A stretch of 64,000 nucleotides of DNA from Chloracidobacterium sp. (GCA_016715795.1 JADJXP010000002.1:1364001-1428000); one strand, 5' to 3'; shown: positions 51,909 to 60,364, counted from the first letter of the stretch. Notes: generated from the sequence alone by a model not told the origin. A program made the numbers and translations.

Positions 51909-52379
51909 TTAATTCTCGGAAGCTAACCTAGTACGCTCGACATTCGTCCAATCGCAGAGCGTGTTCTTATCATTCTCGCTAAGCACGGCATCACCATGAG
52001 TCCAGAGATATGAAGGCAGCGGCATGTTGGCCGCACGAACCTCTTCGCATATCTCTTCCAGCTTCTTCGCTTTCTTCTTTGCCGAATAGGTATTGAACTG
52101 GCTGAAATTGAGTTCATCCCGTCCCTCATTGATATGGTCTTTTAGCCACCATGCGACAGGCTGGATGTTGGAATACCAGGGGTAGACAGTCTTGTGGGAA
52201 TGACAATCGTTGCATGACCGGCCCATTATCAATGCAACGTCCGGAGGCACCGAAAGGGCAGCCTCGATCGTCTCGTCCTCAACGATTGGCGGGTTTGCCT
52301 TATCGATTCGGAAAAATTGAATGATCACGAAGGCTGCGATCAAAACAAGCGCGAGTATCTTAAGTATTTTCTTTATCAT
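51909..52379 (-). CDS. haem-binding (cytochrome c-like) membrane-anchored protein
   Basis: 156 aa. One N-terminal membrane segment (ILKILALVLIAAFVIIQFF), then a haem-binding domain with GRSCNDCHSHKTVYPWYSNIQPVAWWLKDHINEGRDELNFSQF (CxxCH covalent haem site plus the WYSNIQPVAWWLKDHI motif of the small haem_bd family) and PSYLWTHGDAVLSENDKNTLCDWTN. Likely a periplasm-facing monohaem electron carrier or sensor. Divergent from the hydroxylase gene. Confidence 0.9.
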   Translation of the reverse strand: MIKKILKILALVLIAAFVIIQFFRIDKANPPIVEDETIEAALSVPPDVALIMGRSCNDCHSHKTVYPWYSNIQPVAWWLKDHINEGRDELNFSQFNTYSAKKKAKKLEEICEEVRAANMPLPSYLWTHGDAVLSENDKNTLCDWTNVERTRLASEN

Positions 52380-52504
52380 CGCATATCCCTTGCAAACACG
52401 GTCTTGAGCACGATGCTACTATAACCGGCTTCGGGCATAAAATGAGACCGTCGAAAATGCCGGTTCGCTTGAACACCGCGGCAGAATTCGCTTAATGTAA
52501 CGCT

Positions 52505-53338
52505 ATGCTCAAGCCGACGGTGCTTGCTATCCCTATATTCGCATTGCTCATCGCGGCCGAGGCCCTGTTGGCGCATGTTAGACGAACGGATGAATACCGC
52601 GACGGCAGGGACGCATGGACGAATATCATCCTCGGCTTTGGCAGCACCGTGTTTGGGGCTCTGTTCGGCCTCGCGACCGGCATTATCTACGTCGTTGCGT
52701 ATGAGGCCGCTCCGTTCAAGTTCCCTGCTGACGCCTGGTGGGCGTGGATCGTGCTCTTCTTCGTTGACGACCTCGCATATTACATCTTTCACCGCGTAAG
52801 CCATGAGTCACGGCTGTTCTGGAACTTTCACGTCGTGCATCATTCGAGCGAAGAGTACAACCTCAGCGTCGCCGTTCGGCAGAGTTGGTTCTCCGGGGTT
52901 CTGCATTGGATATTCTATGCCCCGATAATGCTCCTCGGATTTGCCCCATGGATGTTTGCCCTGATGCATGGCTTGAATCTCATCTACCAATTCTGGATCC
53001 ATACGAAGCTTATCGATAAGCTCGGCCCGCTCGAATGGTTTCTCAATACACCTTCGCACCACCGCGTGCATCATGGCGTGAATAGCCCTTACCTTGACAG
53101 GAACTACGCTGGCGTCCTGATCATCTGGGACCGTCTATTCGGCTCGTTTGTGCCTGAGACAGAAGCACCGCGTTACGGCATCATCACGCCGCTCAAAAGC
53201 TATAATCCATTGTGGATAAACACACACGGCTGGGTCGAGACGTGGAGAGCGATAAAGCGCCAGCCGACGATTCGCGGTAAACTCAAATGCATATTCGGTT
53301 CTCCAAATATGGACATCACACACGTCTATGAAAGTTAA
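52505..53338 (+). CDS. sterol desaturase / fatty acid hydroxylase family membrane protein
   Basis: 277 aa di-iron membrane hydroxylase. About four membrane helices (TVLAIPIFALLIAAEALLAHV; TNIILGFGSTVFGALFGLATGIIYVVAYEA; WWAWIVLFFVDDLAYYIFH; HWIFYAPIMLLGFAPWMFALMHGL). The His clusters are intact: HRVSHES, HVVHHSSEEYN and HRVHHGVN. Acts on lipid or sterol/hopanoid chains with O2. Overlaps the next gene by 11 bp. Confidence 0.93.
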   Translation: MLKPTVLAIPIFALLIAAEALLAHVRRTDEYRDGRDAWTNIILGFGSTVFGALFGLATGIIYVVAYEAAPFKFPADAWWAWIVLFFVDDLAYYIFHRVSHESRLFWNFHVVHHSSEEYNLSVAVRQSWFSGVLHWIFYAPIMLLGFAPWMFALMHGLNLIYQFWIHTKLIDKLGPLEWFLNTPSHHRVHHGVNSPYLDRNYAGVLIIWDRLFGSFVPETEAPRYGIITPLKSYNPLWINTHGWVETWRAIKRQPTIRGKLKCIFGSPNMDITHVYES

Positions 53339-54056
53339 ATATATTCTGTTGCTGGTCGTGGCGCTCAGTTTTGTATCGACGGTAACGGCCCAGTCTGTCG
53401 TCGTAACACGAAAGAAGGTCACATACACGCGGCCAAAACCGATCACCGACTTCAAGAAGACCTTCGTTGTCAATTATCCGAAGGTCAAGGCGGCGTCGCC
53501 GGCCATCTCTCGAAAGATCGAGGCAGCTCTGAGCTATGAGAAGGCATTTGCGATCGACCTAAAGGAAGACATCAACGAGACGCAGTGGCTCGAAGAGGCC
53601 GACTACAAGGTTATCTACAACACGAACGGGCTGCTTTGCGTCGAGCTATCGGTGCAGGGCACAGCAGCCTACCCTGGCGGTTCGACGAAGTTTATCGTCG
53701 TCGATACACGTAAAGGCACGCGGGTCCTGCCCGGCGAGGTATTCGCCTACATCGACGGCCTTGTCGACATGGTCAAGAAAGCCCAAAAGAAGGAGATCGC
53801 TGACGCCATCACAGAGATCAAGAACAACAAGGACTGGGAAGAGCCGGAACCTGAGCACCTGTTTGAGACGGCAGATTTCACGATGGACAACCTCAAGGGC
53901 TTCTCCATCGCTGATCGTGGTGTGACCTTTCACTACGACTACGGCTTTCCACACGTTATTGAGGGCATGCAGCCTGACGGCGAGTTCACGTTCACATGGG
54001 CGCAGATGAAGCCTTTCGTTCGTGTAAATAGCGTCCTCGGGCGGCTTGTGCGATGA
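53328..54056 (+). CDS. exported DUF3298/RsiV-like protein
   Basis: 242 aa. Signal peptide (MKVKYILLLVVALSFVSTVTAQ). The central part (KTFVVNYPKVKAASPAISRKIEAALSYEKAF, LCVELSVQGTAAYPGGSTKFIVVDTRKGTRVL) and C-terminal FSIADRGVTFHYDYGFPHVIEGMQPDGEFTFTWAQMKPFV fit the DUF3298 type of extracytoplasmic beta domain found in RsiV-like proteins. Function unknown. Overlaps the hydroxylase gene end. Confidence 0.75.
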   Translation: MKVKYILLLVVALSFVSTVTAQSVVVTRKKVTYTRPKPITDFKKTFVVNYPKVKAASPAISRKIEAALSYEKAFAIDLKEDINETQWLEEADYKVIYNTNGLLCVELSVQGTAAYPGGSTKFIVVDTRKGTRVLPGEVFAYIDGLVDMVKKAQKKEIADAITEIKNNKDWEEPEPEHLFETADFTMDNLKGFSIADRGVTFHYDYGFPHVIEGMQPDGEFTFTWAQMKPFVRVNSVLGRLVR

Positions 54057-54071
54057 TTATCTGAGTAAGAT

Positions 54072-54473
54072 ATGAGTGATAGAAAGATCAGGGTCCTAGT
54101 TGCAAAACCAGGCCTCGACGGCCATGACCGCGGAGCTAAAGTGATAGCCCGCGCACTGCGCGACGCCGGAATGGAAGTGATCTATACGGGCCTAAGGCAA
54201 ACGCCTGAAATGATCGCGTCCGCCGCGCTCCAGGAAGACGTCGATGCCGTCGGCATCTCGATCCTCAGCGGAGCGCACAATACGCTTTGCCCGCGCATCG
54301 TGGGGCTTCTCAAAGAGAACGGCATGGACGATACGCTCGTGCTGGTCGGTGGCATCGTCCCGCAGGAAGACATTCCCGAGCTGAAAAAGATCGGCGTGTC
54401 CGAGGTTTTCCTGCCCGGCACTTCGACTGAGGATATCGTCACGTTCATCAATTCACACGTCCGCGCCGCCTAG
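54072..54473 (+). CDS. cobalamin-binding small subunit of methylmalonyl-CoA mutase type
   Basis: 133 aa stand-alone B12-binding domain: KIRVLVAKPGLDGHDRGAKVIARALRDAGMEVIYTGLRQTPEMI carries the DxHxxG base-off cobalamin motif (GLDGHDRG); then VGISILSGAHNTLCPRIVGLL and VLVGGIVPQEDIPELKKIGVSEVFLPGTSTEDIVTFI. In two-part mutases this chain partners a separate catalytic subunit, not seen here. Suits propionate/branched-chain acyl-CoA conversion; 6 bp ahead of the AtuA gene. Confidence 0.93.
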   Translation: MSDRKIRVLVAKPGLDGHDRGAKVIARALRDAGMEVIYTGLRQTPEMIASAALQEDVDAVGISILSGAHNTLCPRIVGLLKENGMDDTLVLVGGIVPQEDIPELKKIGVSEVFLPGTSTEDIVTFINSHVRAA

Positions 54474-54479
54474 TTCCCA

Positions 54480-55943
54480 ATGAAAGATAAAGTCAGAGTT
54501 GCCGGAGGCCAGGGTTTTTGGGGCGATCTGCTCACCGCACCGATCGATCAGGTCCGCAAAGGGCCGATCGATTATCTGATGCTCGATTACCTCGCCGAGG
54601 TGACGATGTCGATCCTGCAAAAGCAGCGTGCGCGTGATTCCGCCGCCGGATTCGCTCGCGACTTTGTCTCGCTGATGCATGAGATCCTGCCCGACTGTGT
54701 CGAAAAGAACATCAAGGTCCTCTCGAATGCCGGCGGCGTCAACGTTGCAGCCTGTGCCGAGGGCATCCGGGCAGCAGCCGTCGAACGCGGCCTGCAAGGC
54801 AAGGTAAAGATCGGCGTCGTCACGGGCGATGACGTGCTCGACAAGCTCGATACGTGGCTGGCCGACGGCGTTGAGATCAACTCGATGGACGACGGCACGC
54901 CGCTGTCGGCGATCCGCGACAAGGTCCAGTCCGCCAACGTCTACCTCGGTGCCGAAGCCCTCGTCGAAGCTCTTGACCGCGGCGCGAACATCATCGTCGG
55001 CGGACGCTTGACGGACACGGGCCTGACGCTCGCGCCGTTGATGCATGAGTTCGGCTGGTCATTTGAAGATTGGGACAAGGTCTCGGCCGGGACGATCGCA
55101 GGCCACATAATCGAATGCGGCGCCCAATCGAGCGGCGGCAACTGCCAGTACGATTGGCAGAACATCCCCGACATGGCGAACATCGGCTTCCCCATCATCG
55201 AAGCCTCACCAGACGGCACATTCATCGTCACGAAACATTCTGGCACCGGCGGCCGCGTCAATGTCCCGAGCGTCACCGAGCAGCTTCTCTACGAGATGGG
55301 CGACCCCAAAGCCTACATCACGCCCGACGTCGTGGCGGATTTCTCGTCGATCAACCTCGAAGCTGCGGGCGAGGATCGCGTCCGCGTCTTCGGCATCAAG
55401 GGCAACCCAAAGACCGATTTCTACAAAGTCTCCATCGCCTACTCCGACGGCTTCAAAAGCGTCGGCACCCTAGTCTACGCCTGGCCCGACGCCCTCGAAA
55501 AAGCCCAAGCCGCCGACCGCATCCTCCGCGAACGCCTCGAAAACCTCGGCCTCACCTTTGACCTGATCCTAACCGAATTCGTCGGTGTCAACGCAACGCA
55601 CGGCTCGCTTGGAGCGCGGACACTCCTGTCCGCAACGTCCGACGCTTCGTCGGACGTAAATGGCAGCGAAACCAACCTCGCCGGAGGAACCAGGGATGCG
55701 GACAAGAGTGTCCGCACTCCATCCGAGATCCCCGAAGTCCAGCTCCGCATCGCCGTCCGGGGCCAAAACCGTGCCGACGTCGAACGCTTTACCAAAGAGA
55801 TCGCCCCGCTCATCCTCACCGGCCCGCCCGCCGTAACAGGCTTCGCCGGCGGCCGCCCAAAGGTCGAAGAGATAATGGCCTACTTCCCGGCTTTGATACC
55901 AAAAGAACTAATTGCAACGGAGGTTTCCGTAGTTGAAGCCTGA
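54480..55943 (+). CDS. AtuA-family (acyclic terpene utilisation, DUF1446) protein with an inserted repeat peptide
   Basis: 487 aa. Family pattern: KVRVAGGQGFWGDLL, DYLMLDYLAEVTMSILQKQRARD, VLSNAGGVNVAACAEGI, EALVEALDRGANIIVGGRLTDTGLTLAPLMHEFGW, GGNCQYDWQNIPDMANIGFPIIEA. Implicated in breakdown of acyclic terpenes and leucine/isovalerate-type acyl-CoAs. Between VGVNATHG and PEVQLRIAVRGQ, which are contiguous in relatives, about 40 residues (ARTLLSATSDASSDVNGSE and on to DADKSVRTPSE) are encoded by a palindromic DNA element. The small AtuA C-terminal partner is on the other strand at 60.8 kb. Confidence 0.9.
   Translation: MKDKVRVAGGQGFWGDLLTAPIDQVRKGPIDYLMLDYLAEVTMSILQKQRARDSAAGFARDFVSLMHEILPDCVEKNIKVLSNAGGVNVAACAEGIRAAAVERGLQGKVKIGVVTGDDVLDKLDTWLADGVEINSMDDGTPLSAIRDKVQSANVYLGAEALVEALDRGANIIVGGRLTDTGLTLAPLMHEFGWSFEDWDKVSAGTIAGHIIECGAQSSGGNCQYDWQNIPDMANIGFPIIEASPDGTFIVTKHSGTGGRVNVPSVTEQLLYEMGDPKAYITPDVVADFSSINLEAAGEDRVRVFGIKGNPKTDFYKVSIAYSDGFKSVGTLVYAWPDALEKAQAADRILRERLENLGLTFDLILTEFVGVNATHGSLGARTLLSATSDASSDVNGSETNLAGGTRDADKSVRTPSEIPEVQLRIAVRGQNRADVERFTKEIAPLILTGPPAVTGFAGGRPKVEEIMAYFPALIPKELIATEVSVVEA
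55611..55730. repeat. palindromic element, copy A, in frame inside the atuA gene
   Basis: 120 bp (40 codons). The first and last 24 bases (55611-55634 and 55707-55730) are near-perfect reverse complements of each other. Inside is a perfect hairpin ACGTCCGACG-CTT-CGTCGGACGT (55635-55657). The 3' half contains GCCGGAGGAACC before the terminal repeat, shared with copy B at 63780-63876. Translated in frame as part of the host protein. Confidence 0.85.
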
Positions 55944-56069
55944 TCCCTCATCCCACGGCGTAAGCACTGGCCACGTGTTGCCAGGCCAGAACTCGCTCAT
56001 CGAAACAAAGGTCGATATTGTCGCGGCATGAAACTATTGTAATTCTGTAGCCAGAGGGATACACTATTG

Positions 56070-56360
56070 ATGATCGAAGTTCGCCAAACCGAAACGTTTT
56101 CAAAATGGCTGATGAAACTTCGTGACCTTCGTGCTCGTGCAAGGATTCAGGCTCGCATCGACCGGCTCGAACTAGGAAATGCAGGCGATGTTAAACCCGT
56201 TGGCGAAGGCGTTTCGGAAATGAGGATCGACTACGGTCCCGGCTACCGGGTCTATTTCATTCAAAAAGGCTCTGAATCGATCATACTTCTCGCTGGCGGC
56301 GATAAGCGTTCGCAATCACGCGATATTCAGAACGCGATCGAGATCGCAAACGAACTATAA
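56070..56360 (+). CDS. HigB/RelE-superfamily toxin
   Basis: 96 aa. Matches the phage-derived Gp49-like/HigB addiction-module killer type: VRQTETFSKWLMKLRDLRARARIQARIDRLELGNAGDVKPVGEGVSEMRIDYGPGYRVYFIQKGSESIILLAGGDKRSQSRDI. The GPGYRVYF strand and the Lys/Arg near the C terminus are the expected nuclease residues. Ribosome-dependent mRNA cleavage in the family. Toxin-first order with the antitoxin 2 bp downstream; GAGGGA about 11 bases upstream. Confidence 0.9.
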   Translation: MIEVRQTETFSKWLMKLRDLRARARIQARIDRLELGNAGDVKPVGEGVSEMRIDYGPGYRVYFIQKGSESIILLAGGDKRSQSRDIQNAIEIANEL

Positions 56361-56362
56361 AA

Positions 56363-56656
56363 ATGGCTAAGGTAAAGACAACTAAATACGATGTCGCGGA
56401 GTATCTAAACACGCCTGAAGAGATGGCCGCGTATCTGGAAGCCTGCATCGAAGAAGCAAACGGCGACGCCGCATTCGTCGCCAAAGCACTCGGCAACATC
56501 GCCCGCGCCAAAGGCATGTCCGAGATCGCCCGCGAAACCGGCCTCTCTCGTGAAAGCCTTTATAAATCATTGTCAGGCGAACGCAGCCCGAGCTTCGAAA
56601 CCGTTTTGAAAGTAGTTAATGCTCTTGGGTTAAAGATCCATGCTGAACCTGCATAA
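56363..56656 (+). CDS. HigA-like antitoxin (addiction module antidote)
   Basis: 97 aa helix-turn-helix protein: YDVAEYLNTPEEMAAYLEACIEEANGDAAFVAKALGNIARAKGMSEIARETGLSRESLYKSLSGERSPSFETVLKVVNALGLKI. This is the standard antidote partner of Gp49-like toxins, neutralising the toxin and repressing the operon. Directly follows the toxin; overlaps the next small ORF by 17 bp. Confidence 0.92.
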   Translation: MAKVKTTKYDVAEYLNTPEEMAAYLEACIEEANGDAAFVAKALGNIARAKGMSEIARETGLSRESLYKSLSGERSPSFETVLKVVNALGLKIHAEPA

Positions 56657-56834
56657 AAGCCGCGTAGCCGCCACAGCCGACACGTCCGCGAAGATCCGCG
56701 AAGGCATGATCAAGGTACGCATCCTCGACGGCATCGTCCGCAACGTTTACGCCAACGATCCGGGCAAGCTGGCTGCATGGATTTCAGCAAGCCACGTCGA
56801 GAAGGCGCCAAAGAAGCAGACACCAACGCCCTAG
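56640..56834 (+). CDS. small hypothetical protein between higA and the FtsK-like gene
   Basis: 64 aa. Sequence AATADTSAKIREGMIKVRILDGIVRNVYANDPGKLAAWISASHVEKAPKK has protein-like character (a short beta/alpha unit then a basic tail). It starts inside the antitoxin gene and ends 5 bp before ATG 56840 of the FtsK-like gene, so the four genes look co-transcribed. Family not recognised; could be an accessory subunit of the translocase. Confidence 0.5.
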   Translation: MLNLHKSRVAATADTSAKIREGMIKVRILDGIVRNVYANDPGKLAAWISASHVEKAPKKQTPTP

Positions 56835-56839
56835 GAAAC

Positions 56840-58666
56840 ATGATCGATGACGGCCAGAGCAGCTATGTATTACCTTCTCCGCAGCTATTGATACCAGCGG
56901 ACCCTCAGCCCGTAGGTTTTGAGGACAACCTGCGTAGTCAGGCGGCGAGGATTATTGAGGTTCTGGCGGCATTTGAACTTTATGGTCAGGTTGTCCACAT
57001 TTCGCCGGGACCAGTGTTCTCGGTGTTCGACTTCAAACCTGAACCGGGCACAACTGCGGCGAGGTTAGCGAAACGTGCGGAGGATATTTCCCTGGCTTTT
57101 CACGGTCGATCAGTCCGCGTCACGACAGCAGCGGGCAAGTCGCAAATTTCAATAGAAGTTCAAAACGAGCAACCGGAAATTGTTCGGCTTCGAGAATTGC
57201 TTGAATCACGCAGATTCTGCGAGTCGGCGTCACTCTTGACGCTCGCAACGGGACGGACAATAGACGGAAGCAGCTATGTGGTCGATCTGAGTGCTTTGCC
57301 ACACCTCTTAGTCGGTGGCTCAACAGGCTCCGGCAAATCGAGCAGTCTACACTCGATTATCCTTTCTATCCTTTTCAAGGCACGTCCCGACGAAGTAAAG
57401 CTTATCCTAATTGATCCGCGTAGGGTTGAATTGGGTCTATATTCCGACATCCCTCACTTGGCTACTCCAGTGATTGCCGATGCCGCTCGCGCGGCTGTTG
57501 CACTCGAATGGGCAGTGGCAGAGGTCAATCGTCGATATAAAGATCTCGCGGGTTATGGGGCCGCAAACATCGCGAATTTCAATCAAGAAGTAGTGCGACG
57601 GAACTCCCTGGAACAGTGGGACGACGATGGGAAGCCGCACTTACTCTTGCCGTATCTAGTTATTGTCATCGATGAAATCGGTGAACTTCTAGCTCGCCAA
57701 GCTAGTATCAGCGACACACTATCGAATGTGGCTGCTGCAGGGCGGGCCGTCGGTATTCATCTTATAGCGACAACTGGTAGACCATCTTCAGAAGTGATCA
57801 CCCCAGAAATTAAGGCCAACTTTCCCGCCCGGCTCGCGTTCAGCACCGTCTCACGTTCGGACTCCCGAACAATTATTGACTCTCACGGTGCGGAAGAATT
57901 GCTTGGAAATGGCGATGCACTTTTTCTGCCGCCGAAAGCTAAAGAGCTGATTCGTCTACAGGGAACGTACTCGGAGCTAGAAGAAGTAAAACGCGTGGTG
58001 GAGTTCGTCAAAGTGCAAGGACGGCCTGATTACGCAAAGTTCAGTACTGACGACGAGGACTCGGACTTGCCTGGGCGTCGAGATCCGCTTTTTGTTGATG
58101 CTCTCCGGTGTGCCGTTCAGGCAAAACGTGCCTCAACATCGTTATTCCAGCGCCACCTTCGTATCGGCTACGGTCGGGCGGCCGCAATTCTCGACGCGAT
58201 GGTGCGCGAAGGCTATGTCGGCGATATGGATGGGACGACGCGAGCGAGGCCGATCCTCCCAAAAGCGTACGAAAACCTGCCGAATCTTGACGAAGACGCG
58301 ACTAACGAATTTGCGGCGGATCATTCGATAGAACAACCAAATTCAACTCCCGATTCAACGAGTTTTGGAATTGCCGGCGCGATTTCTGTTTTTTTCTTCG
58401 TCGTTACGCTGCTATTAGGGGTTATGTCGTGTTCGGGTAAGGACATGTCACCGCTGTTGTGTCTAACACCGGTAACCCTCCTAATCGCGCTGGTTGCAGG
58501 TGCAATTGAGGTCGCAGGTGAGACGGGCGGCGGTACAGCGTATCATTACACGCCTCCGACCGGTACGGGTCGTGGTCGGGGTCGTCCCCGAAAGTTATTT
58601 GGCAGGTCTCGAAAATCGTCAATTATCAAAATGATCAAAAGAGATATAAGGAAATACGGGGACTGA
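56840..58666 (+). CDS. FtsK/SpoIIIE-like DNA translocase with C-terminal membrane segments
   Basis: 608 aa from MIDDGQSSYVL (AGGA just upstream; longer starts overlap the preceding ORF). Layout: FtsK alpha/beta lead-in (AARIIEVLAAFELYGQVVHISPGPVFSVFDFKPEPGT), Walker A VGGSTGSGKSSSLHS (about 160), LILIDPRRVELGLYSDIPHL, Walker B LVIVIDEIGELL (about 272), AAGRAVGIHLIATTGRPS, then an FtsK-gamma winged helix (DPLFVDALRCAVQAKRASTSLFQRHLRIGYGRAAAILDAMVREGYVG, about 414-460). Two membrane helices at about 510-575 (FGIAGAISVFFFVVTLLLG, LCLTPVTLLIALVAGAIEVA) follow, and a Gly/Arg/Lys tail. N-terminal FtsK membrane helices are absent. Housekeeping FtsK is expected elsewhere. Confidence 0.88.
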   Translation: MIDDGQSSYVLPSPQLLIPADPQPVGFEDNLRSQAARIIEVLAAFELYGQVVHISPGPVFSVFDFKPEPGTTAARLAKRAEDISLAFHGRSVRVTTAAGKSQISIEVQNEQPEIVRLRELLESRRFCESASLLTLATGRTIDGSSYVVDLSALPHLLVGGSTGSGKSSSLHSIILSILFKARPDEVKLILIDPRRVELGLYSDIPHLATPVIADAARAAVALEWAVAEVNRRYKDLAGYGAANIANFNQEVVRRNSLEQWDDDGKPHLLLPYLVIVIDEIGELLARQASISDTLSNVAAAGRAVGIHLIATTGRPSSEVITPEIKANFPARLAFSTVSRSDSRTIIDSHGAEELLGNGDALFLPPKAKELIRLQGTYSELEEVKRVVEFVKVQGRPDYAKFSTDDEDSDLPGRRDPLFVDALRCAVQAKRASTSLFQRHLRIGYGRAAAILDAMVREGYVGDMDGTTRARPILPKAYENLPNLDEDATNEFAADHSIEQPNSTPDSTSFGIAGAISVFFFVVTLLLGVMSCSGKDMSPLLCLTPVTLLIALVAGAIEVAGETGGGTAYHYTPPTGTGRGRGRPRKLFGRSRKSSIIKMIKRDIRKYGD

Positions 58667-58703
58667 GGAGGACCGAAGAAGGCCGAATTTCCATTAATTT
58701 AAC

Positions 58704-58742
58704 CTGAATGCAACAAAGCCTGATCACAATCGCATACATCGC
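58704..58742 (+). repeat. 39-bp direct repeat, copy 1 (start of pntB)
   Basis: Begins CTGAATGCAACAAAGCCTGA and matches 59401-59439 with a single mismatch. Both encode the pntB start MQQSLITIAYIA. Copy 1 then diverges into GATTGAGAGTTTTTT and the transposon end. The gap between the copies contains only the RAYT-like transposon. Confidence 0.9.
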
Positions 58743-58768
58743 GATTGAGAGTTTTTTTTAATTGCCAC

Positions 58769-59397
58769 TAGCTTTAGCTACTGGATAGGATGCAAAACAG
58801 AAAGCGGCTTTAGCCGAACGAACAAAAAAATATTTCCTTATAGCTTTAGCTGAATATGCCTTGGGTCAAAGTTTGGTTACATTTTGTTTGGACGACGAAG
58901 AACAGACATCCATTTCTGACGGATGAGATTCGCCAGAAAGTCTTTGAGCACATTCGCGAGAATGCGTGGGAGAAGGGCATTTTTATTGATTTCAGAAATG
59001 GCTGGCTCGAACATGTTCATTGTTTGATCTCGCTTGGAACCGATCAGACGCTTGAGAAAATAATGCAGTTGATCAAAGGCGAGTCGTCTTTTTGGATCAA
59101 TAAACAGAAGCTGACGAAAACCAAATTTGCATGGCAAGATGAGTATTTTGTCGTCTCTGTAAATGAAGAGACTTTGCCGAGTGTTAGAAGATATATCGCG
59201 AAGCAGGAAGAACATCACAAGAAGGTTCCGTTTGATGACGAGTTTGATAGCTTCTTGAAGCGTGCCGGGTTTCAGAAGTTTAAAGATGCTCCGGAATAGT
59301 TTGGGCTAAAGCCCGTTTTCTTTTTTAACATTTACCTCCAGCTAAAGCTGGAGGCAATTTAATTAAAGCTCGAGGCAAATTTACTAAAGCTGCAAGC
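58769..59397 (+). mobile_element. IS200/RAYT-like element with GCTttAGC hairpin ends
   Basis: Contains the Y1 transposase gene at 58856-59299 and multiple short hairpins built on GCTTTAGC/GCTAAAGC: TAGCTttAGCTA 58769-58780, CGGCTttAGCCG 58804-58815, GGGCTaaAGCCC 59303-59314, CCTCCAGCTaaAGCTGGAGG 59335-59354, and degenerate forms to 59397. Hairpin ends of this kind are the substrates of single-strand Y1 transposases and of the REP elements they mobilise. Confidence 0.75.
58856..59299 (+). CDS. IS200/REP-associated tyrosine transposase (Y1, HUH type)
   Basis: 147 aa. VKVWLHFVWTTKNRHPFLTDEIRQKVFEHIRENAWEKGIFIDFRNGWLEHVHCLISL carries the HUH pair (HVHC) and the N-terminal WTTKNR segment; the catalytic Tyr lies in LPSVRRYIAKQEEHHKKVPFDDEF. 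Close to full length for IS200/IS605 TnpA, so probably active or recently active. Lower GC than neighbours, indicating transfer. Confidence 0.93.
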   Translation: MPWVKVWLHFVWTTKNRHPFLTDEIRQKVFEHIRENAWEKGIFIDFRNGWLEHVHCLISLGTDQTLEKIMQLIKGESSFWINKQKLTKTKFAWQDEYFVVSVNEETLPSVRRYIAKQEEHHKKVPFDDEFDSFLKRAGFQKFKDAPE

Positions 59398-59404
59398 AAT
59401 CTGA

Positions 59405-59601
59405 ATGCAACAAAGCCTGATCACAATCGCCTACATCGCCGCGAGTGCGTTGTTTATTTTGAGCCCTGGGGGGGGCTGAGCCAGCAGGAGACGGCGCGGC
59501 GGGGGAATGTTTATGGGATCGTCGGGATGCTGATCGCGCTGGTGGCGACGGCGGCGGCGATGAATGTGGGTGGCCTACCGGTGCTCGCGGCGGCGCGGTG
59601 A
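59405..59601 (+). pseudogene. pntB: 5' fragment of NAD(P) transhydrogenase subunit beta
   Basis: ATG 59405 gives MQQSLITIAYIAASALFILS, the canonical PntB N terminus. A G-run (about 59467-59473) breaks the frame; in the shifted frame it continues SQQETARRGNVYGIVGMLIALVATAAAMNVG, again PntB, then stops at about 59601 after unrelated GGLPVLAAAR. Only about 50 of 460 residues remain and no pntA lies upstream, so a truncated remnant left next to the transposon. Confidence 0.85.
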
Positions 59602-59608
59602 CTGATCG

Positions 59609-60364
59609 CTACTTCTCCAAAAACTTAGCGATTCCTCTCTGACAATCTTCGGTCATACGAGCTTCAGCATTTACGTTCGCGCCTTGTTCAATTGCCGAAG
59701 CGAAATCTAACCCATCAATATCGTAGAGCAAGCCTTTCGTCATCTGGACGGCGGAGGCACTAAGGGCGGTGTAGCGGTCGGTGACGGTAGCGAGCGTGGA
59801 TTCGAACCGGGCTTCGTCGGCGACAGCATGCACGATGCCGGAGTCTGATAAGGCTTGGGCAGACATCTCTTCGCCAAGAGTGAGCGTCGCAAAGGCACGG
59901 CGTTCGGACATGCTGCGATGCACGATCGCCGCCACCATCGCCGGCACGAACCCGATCTTGACCTCAGGAAACCCGAACTTGGCGTTAGTCTCCGCCACAA
60001 TAAGATCGCAAGCCATCGCCAGCCCGCAGCCGCCCGCCAACGCCCTTCCTTTCACCGCCGCGATCACAGGCTGCCTCACCTCGCGAATCAGCTTGTACAA
60101 TTCGCCAAGCGACCGCGCATCCTCAAGATTCTCCTCGAGTGACGCATTAGCGATCTTCTGCAATGCAGAAAGATCCGCCCCCGAACAAAAATCCTTCCCC
60201 GCACCGCGAATGACGATGCACTTTATCGAATCATCAGCATCAGCTTCACGCAAAGCCGTCTTCAACGCCGCGATCAACTCGTCATTCAGCGCATTACGTT
60301 TCTCAGGCCGGTTGAGTGTAATGATCGCAATCGATCCAGCGGTTTCGGTTAAGATCTCATCCAT
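59609..60364 (-). CDS. enoyl-CoA hydratase/isomerase family protein
   Basis: 251 aa crotonase. IAIITLNRPEKRNALNDELIAALKTALREAD, GAGKDFCSGADLSALQ (oxyanion loop), PVIAAVKGRALAGGCGLAMACDLIVAETNAKFGFPEVKIGFVPAMVAAIV and the C-terminal trimerisation helices to the end. Typical of beta-oxidation or methylglutaconyl-CoA hydratase steps. ATG 60364 is used; an in-frame GTG at 60376 with AAGGA close by is an alternative. Faces the S23 gene and AT-rich repeat upstream. Confidence 0.94.
   Translation of the reverse strand: MDEILTETAGSIAIITLNRPEKRNALNDELIAALKTALREADADDSIKCIVIRGAGKDFCSGADLSALQKIANASLEENLEDARSLGELYKLIREVRQPVIAAVKGRALAGGCGLAMACDLIVAETNAKFGFPEVKIGFVPAMVAAIVHRSMSERRAFATLTLGEEMSAQALSDSGIVHAVADEARFESTLATVTDRYTALSASAVQMTKGLLYDIDGLDFASAIEQGANVNAEARMTEDCQRGIAKFLEK

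Noticed and set aside
55948..56142. 64-codon minus-strand frame before higB
   Set aside because: Overlaps the toxin start region, no support beyond being open.
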